Under the pieces are notes generated by a model. The model searched no databases and was not told where the DNA came from. It saw only the letters and a list, made by a program, of their open reading frames with translations. DNA of 64,000 bases, taken from contig JAREIK010002645.1 of the NCBI GenBank assembly GCA_029783825.1, forward strand, positions 434,001 through 498,000, written 5' to 3'. This document shows positions 59,505 through 64,000 of the stretch, piece after piece. Made by a program: the position numbers and the translations under genes. The DNA comes from Sapria himalayana (Eukaryota > Streptophyta > Magnoliopsida > Malpighiales > Rafflesiaceae). The number at the start of each line of letters is the position of its first letter. Positions within the stretch are counted from its first letter, which is position 1.

Positions 59505-59985
59505 AATTATTAAAGAGAAACTAGTTTGTTTTAAAGAAATATAACATAATAAAAATAAAAATATTATAAAATTATATAAGGCAATAAAAAAAAGCTAAAA
59601 GAAATGAGTAAATTAAATTAAAGGAATGTAATAAATTATATAATAAACTACAAAGTAAAGAATAGAAAAAATAATATTTATAAGTGTGTTAGGATGAGAA
59701 AAAAAAACGGAGATATTAGTAATTAATCAAGTAAAGTATATTAAGAATGAAAATAAATATTATGAAAAAGTAATTTATATTAAGAATGAAAAAGTAAATT
59801 ATAATAAAAAATAAAAAAAATCAAAGAGTTAAATGATATATTTTCATGATTTTTTTAAAAAATATACAAATTTAAGTTTTAATATCGATGATGAGACACA
59901 ACTAAACAACTTTAGATATTTAGTCAAATAAATCTTATGAAAGCTAAAAAACACTAAAGAAATAAAATGCTAGAAATATGAGGCA
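59505..59985. repeat. Dispersed repeat B, copy 2 (inverted)
   Basis: Reverse-complement partner of 23605-24100. Confidence 0.75.
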
Positions 59986-59999
59986 CAATATATTACAAA

Positions 60000-60480
60000 T
60001 ATGCCTAGTACAACATTTTCTAGTTCAAAACCATGTTTGGTCATGTGGCAGGATAGCCATCAAAATAGCTCGGGCCATGCGGCAGGATGACCATCAAAAT
60101 AGCTCGGGTCATGCCAAGCAAAAATTTTAGCACAGAAGGCATGACATGACAAGACCTGGCATGATGACTTGTGCAAGTTGGTTTTGGCCCAGTTGGCCAA
60201 ACAGACTAGCCTAGTCCTGACCCAAGTTAGCCCAAACTGAATTGGACTAGCCTAGAATGAACAGGCCAACCTCACCAAACCTAACTCAGCCTGGCTGGCA
60301 TGAACCAACCAAAATGAATGCCAATAGTCCATGTCGGATTGCTCATTTTTAGAGTTTTGCTGACACGACACATCGTATGCTAAAAACAATATAATGTATG
60401 TCATAGCACATTGGCCTCGACGAGTCCCAAAAAAAAAATTATTTCAACATGGCAAGGTTACTTTGCACCTTTGGCGGGGT
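60000..60480. other. GC-richer island with a short tandem duplication
   Basis: Two copies of a 34-base unit (CATGTGGCAGGATAGCCATC... and CATGCGGCAGGATGACCATC...) lie at 60042-60075 and 60076-60109. The rest is rich in GGCC, CATGCC and TTGGCC words like the decayed hAT ends elsewhere in the window. No ends found. Confidence 0.45.
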
Positions 60481-60798
60481 CAGATAGTATACATATTAAA
60501 ATTTAGAGAATCATCAAAAAAAATTAATTTTATTAACTAAATTATTTAACAAGTTCATGAAAACAAAAAAAAATCTAATGAAGAAAACAATATAATTCTT
60601 ATTTATAAAAACAAAAAAGACATTCATGATTATAATAATTATCGATATAATAAATTCATGAGTCACATTATGGATTTTATGAAAAAATAATTAAACACAA
60701 CCTAAATAATAATAATTTCAAAGAATTAATTTAAATTTATATTAGGTTTGACTGCTATGAAAACTATCTACTTAGTCAAACACAATCATGAAACATAA

Positions 60799-61600
60799 AC
60801 TTTATTTATTGAATAAAGTTTATGATAAAATTCCAAAAGTATTAACTTGATAATATTATATAAGAAAGAGATATCAAGTACATATATTAAACTAATCAAA
60901 AACATAAATAAAAAAGTAATATGTATTGTTAAATTTGCTCAAGATATCAATCATGAGTTCACAATAAATAAGTGACTAGGACAAGAATTATCACGCAGTC
61001 CTTCCATTTTTTATATTAATTATAAATAAATTAACAAGAAACCTCTAATAATATATCTTTATTATGTATTATTTACTAGATAACATATTATTAATTTATA
61101 GGACTATACAAAATTTAAATAGAAAGCTAAAAAACTATAGGATTAGACATAAGTCCAAGAAGATTATGATTAATCATAATAAGACAAAATACTTAAAATT
61201 TAAATTTAATCATATTAATAATGATATTAACATGATAATCAAAATAAAAAAAATAAGAAATATCAAATATTAATAATTTTAAGTACATATGCTTTATATC
61301 AAATAAAAATGATGAGATTAATAAATATGTATCACATGCGATTAAGAAAGATGGACCAAACAAAAAATTAAAACAAATATTGATGAAGGTATATTGCATA
61401 AGATTAAGAATAGATAAACCAGATAATAAACGATATAAGAGATTCATTGTAATAGATACGTTTCAAATTAATTAAAAAAAATAATTTTATAAAACAATTA
61501 CATGATCAACCATTCAGTATGAAAACAAATATTGATGACAAAAAAACAACATACTCAAAAAATGAGAAAGATAAAATTTATATGTTATAAGACTAAGATC
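60799..61600 (+). pseudogene. RTE-type LINE reverse transcriptase remnant
   Basis: Pieces of an RTE-clade reverse transcriptase in order. LYLLNKVYDKIPKVL corresponds to F-x-D-x-x-K-A-Y-D-x-V-P. LPFFILIINKLTRNL corresponds to L-S-P-x-L-F. YLLDNILLIYRTIQNLNRKL stands where the catalytic F-A-D-D-I lies, now L-L-D-N. HNKTKYLKFKFNHIN corresponds to S-x-x-K-T-E-Y-x-x-x-x-F. NDEINKYVSHAIK follows, then FYKTIT and QYENKYW near F-Y-R-T...L-Y-G-x-E-C-W. Stops and frameshifts throughout. Ends abruptly where dispersed repeat A copy 2 starts. Confidence 0.7.
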
Positions 61601-61614
61601 AATAAAAGTAAAAA

Positions 61615-62520
61615 AAAGATTATTACAAAAAAAAACTAAAATAACTCATAAATATTAAAAAAAAAGAATTATCTAAGAAAATTTGGTCGTGTCCAATATT
61701 TATCTCTCAATACAATAGTTATGAAATATAAGATAATTCAAATTAAAAAATAAAAGGATTTTATGGAACAGCTAAGATCAAATATATTAAGTGAGTAAAT
61801 AATTAATGATAAAAAATATATTTAAAAGATAAGGATAATAAAAATAAAGATGATAAGATAAATATATAATAAAACTATGAACAATAAAATTAAAAATTAA
61901 ATTCTTAGTTTAATAACTAAGAACAAAAATAAAACAACATAGATAATAAAATACCAATGAATCATCTGAAATAGTTTGACTATGTTCAATACAAACCTCC
62001 CAATACACATATTGTAAAGGGTGAAAATATTCAAGTGAATATAAAAAAAATAGAGATAAAGCTAAGAAGAATTAGATTAGAATTATAAGCAATAATTTAA
62101 TAACTACATAATTTATACAGTTAATCCTAAATAATTAAGATAAAATTAGTTAATGATGATGATAATATTTAATATTATTATGCAAAATTTAAAACTTCAT
62201 AAATGACTTTATTAGGTTGTGAGCAAAAATATTTGAATATTTTATTTTCTAATATTAGAAAATCTACTCTTAGTATTTGAGGACCATTAATCATTCACTT
62301 ATTAAATCTTGAATGAGCTATTTATACTTGGACAATTTGAAAATTTTTAAATGCATCAAATTAGAATGCATATGAAAATTTCATATCATGTCCATCAAAA
62401 TTATATAAAACCATTTTCAATCTAATTCATTCAAATATTTAAAAACTAGTAAAATTAAAACTCGATACTCCTTAACTAGTTTTTTATTTTTATTAATAAT
62501 TATATTAATTATATGTGACT
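61615..62520. repeat. Dispersed repeat A, copy 2
   Basis: Direct-orientation partner of 21168-22020. Differences include an extra stretch near 62210-62330 (GGTTGTGAGCAAAAATATTTG). Confidence 0.75.
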
Positions 62521-64000
62521 AAATCTTTTTCGAAATAAATTTATTTTATATTTTTTTATTATTTCATGAATTAATCAAAAATCAATTTAATAAAAATATC
62601 ATTATTATATAAAGCAATATATTCTTGGATATATGTCTAACAATTTTCATACTAATTGTACTAATCATAAAATCATAAAAAAAAAAATATTTGATTAAAA
62701 TAAATAAAAAAATTCTTTATTACATATATATTCATAATATTTTTGAAAAAATAAAATTTTTATGATTTATAGTGAAAAAAGAATAGAAATTCTTTGAAAT
62801 TACAAAAATAATCTCCCTCACTTTTATATTTTTATGAATAACTTTTTTCACATAAATACCCTTCAAATTTTTAATTATTTACATATATATTTTAAAAGCA
62901 TTATTTCTATAAAAAAAATCATAAGTGTATTTATATATGAAAAAAAAATTGTAAAATAAAAAAATAAGAGGTTATATCTATAATTTTTTCTTGATTGTCT
63001 CTTTTAATCAGTTAACCCTAGTTTGTACTAGTAAATACTTGATCAATCAAATATCATTTTCAATTATTTTCTTTTGTATGTCTTTTCAAGCCTTATATCC
63101 TATAGAAAAACTATTTACCTTCTCTCATAAAATACTTTGAAGTATTTATTTTACTCAATAAACCACTCCAACATATATGATAAAATGACATTCAGGAATA
63201 CAACTGTTACTCTCCTAAGACAAACAAAATACTAATAAATTATTATGTTGCCTTATTTAATCAAAACTAAGTTGTCTAACCCACATAGGGATTCAAAAAT
63301 GTATCTGACTTTCTTACTCTTTCTTTATTTTCTAAAGTCTCATTTGAGTTTTCTACTCAAAATGACTATCACTTTTAAGTTATTTCATATCTTGATACAT
63401 CATATTATTATGATTTTATCCTCAAATTTTCATATGTACTAATAATTTAAAAAATATCTTATTTTAATAGAAAAAATAAAAATTCCAAAAAAATAGATAG
63501 TATTTCAAAATTTCATCTTAGCCAAAACTCCAAATGTGTTGGATATTGAGAAACTTGATCACTCAAGACTTCATATTTATTTCAAAAAAATAAATTTCTC
63601 AATTTATTCTCATTCAAAAAAACTTTTCAAAGAAATTAGATGATCTAAAAAATAATTTTTCTATATTTTAACTTTTGATTAGTATCAAAAAAAAATTATA
63701 GTCATTATCCTATCTTACATATTTTATCATTCTTACATATTTTTTATTCTTATGTATTTTGTATTACTTATGTTGATAATATTAAATAACTTAAGTCTTA
63801 TTTTTGAATATTATCTCATTCAAAATGATGTCAAGTCATGATAAAAAATATAAATACTTTCAACTATAGTAAAACTTAGAAATTAACATTCAAAAAGATT
63901 TATTATTTGTTACATGTAACTATTCACTATGAAACCTAATCATACATTCAAAATGACACGAAATATCATATAAAAATAAGATTTATTACAAGAATATTCA
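62521..64000. other. AT-rich sequence to the window edge, nothing recognised
   Basis: No gene, element end or strong repeat recognised. Short open frames are AT-rich and chance-like. Confidence 0.45.

Noticed and set aside
60794..60824. 13-bp perfect hairpin as a terminator or regulatory site
   Set aside because: It overlaps the start of the decayed RTE coding sequence and has no supporting context, so it is probably chance in AT-rich DNA.
63245..63442. 65-codon open frame as a small gene
   Set aside because: AT-rich, hydrophobic, no motif, splice or homology support.
1..64000. CRISPR arrays, operons, riboswitches, phage or plasmid features
   Set aside because: The window is plant nuclear DNA; the spaced repeats seen are transposons, microsatellites or diverged tandem duplications.

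Overview
This is a very AT-rich stretch of a flowering-plant nuclear genome, dominated by transposable elements in many states of decay. The evidence for a plant is the mix of families: hAT elements with GC-rich TAGAGGTGTCAAACGGG ends, a PIF/Harbinger element with GAGCATCTCC ends and TTA target duplications, Copia pol remnants, L1- and RTE-type LINEs, tRNA-derived SINEs, several short TIR elements, and plant-type host gene pieces (a telo-box ribosomal protein promoter, a REB1/TTF1-like Myb). Nothing bacterial is present, so operons, ribosome binding sites and CRISPR arrays do not apply. The species cannot be named from the sequence.

Layout. 1-1.3 kb: remnant of a hAT transposon. 1.9-10.2 kb (minus strand): three exons of a real host gene of the KIAA0930/DUF2045 family, with a 7.2 kb first intron filled with decayed Copia and other repeats; its remaining exons are not seen and should lie left of the window. 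10.56-15.37 kb: a PIF/Harbinger element with both genes (transposase on plus, Myb/SANT-like ORF1 on minus, convergent), both broken, with a rearranged left end. 15.4-16.8 kb: three short TIR elements in a row. 18.8-21.2 kb: an L1-type LINE ORF2 remnant split by a 744-bp insertion flanked by a perfect 19-bp duplication; the insertion is two tandem SINE units joined to a LINE 3' end. 24.9-26.2 kb: a frame-preserved pseudogene of a REB1/TTF1-like Myb protein. 26.7-28.5 kb: Copia remnant plus a TIR element. 29.9-30.3 kb: a long compound AC repeat. 31 kb: a LINE fragment. 35.6 kb: an isolated first exon and promoter of ribosomal protein S29 (uS14). 40.5-46.9 kb: two related GC-ended (Mutator-like) elements and two hAT-type MITEs. 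48.5-52.2 kb: a complete hAT element, 3662 bp, with perfect 8-bp target duplication and a transposase frame broken by one in-frame TAG. 53.1-59 kb: a minus-strand Copia remnant and a 1.3-kb tandem duplication, with a 433-bp deletion derivative of the hAT element at the junction. 60.8-61.6 kb: RTE-type LINE remnant.

How parts relate. The 3.66-kb hAT copy at 48.5 kb and the 433-bp copy at 57.3 kb share both ends and an internal hairpin, so the small one is plausibly mobilised by the same transposase family. The PIF element and its neighbouring MITE share GAGCATCTCC ends and one TTA. Two dispersed repeat families each occur twice, at 21.2/61.6 kb (direct) and 23.6/59.5 kb (inverted). The only sequence that looks like a functioning host gene is the KIAA0930-like gene, whose upstream region borders the PIF element. 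All identifications rest on reading the sequence and on remembered family motifs; no database search was run.
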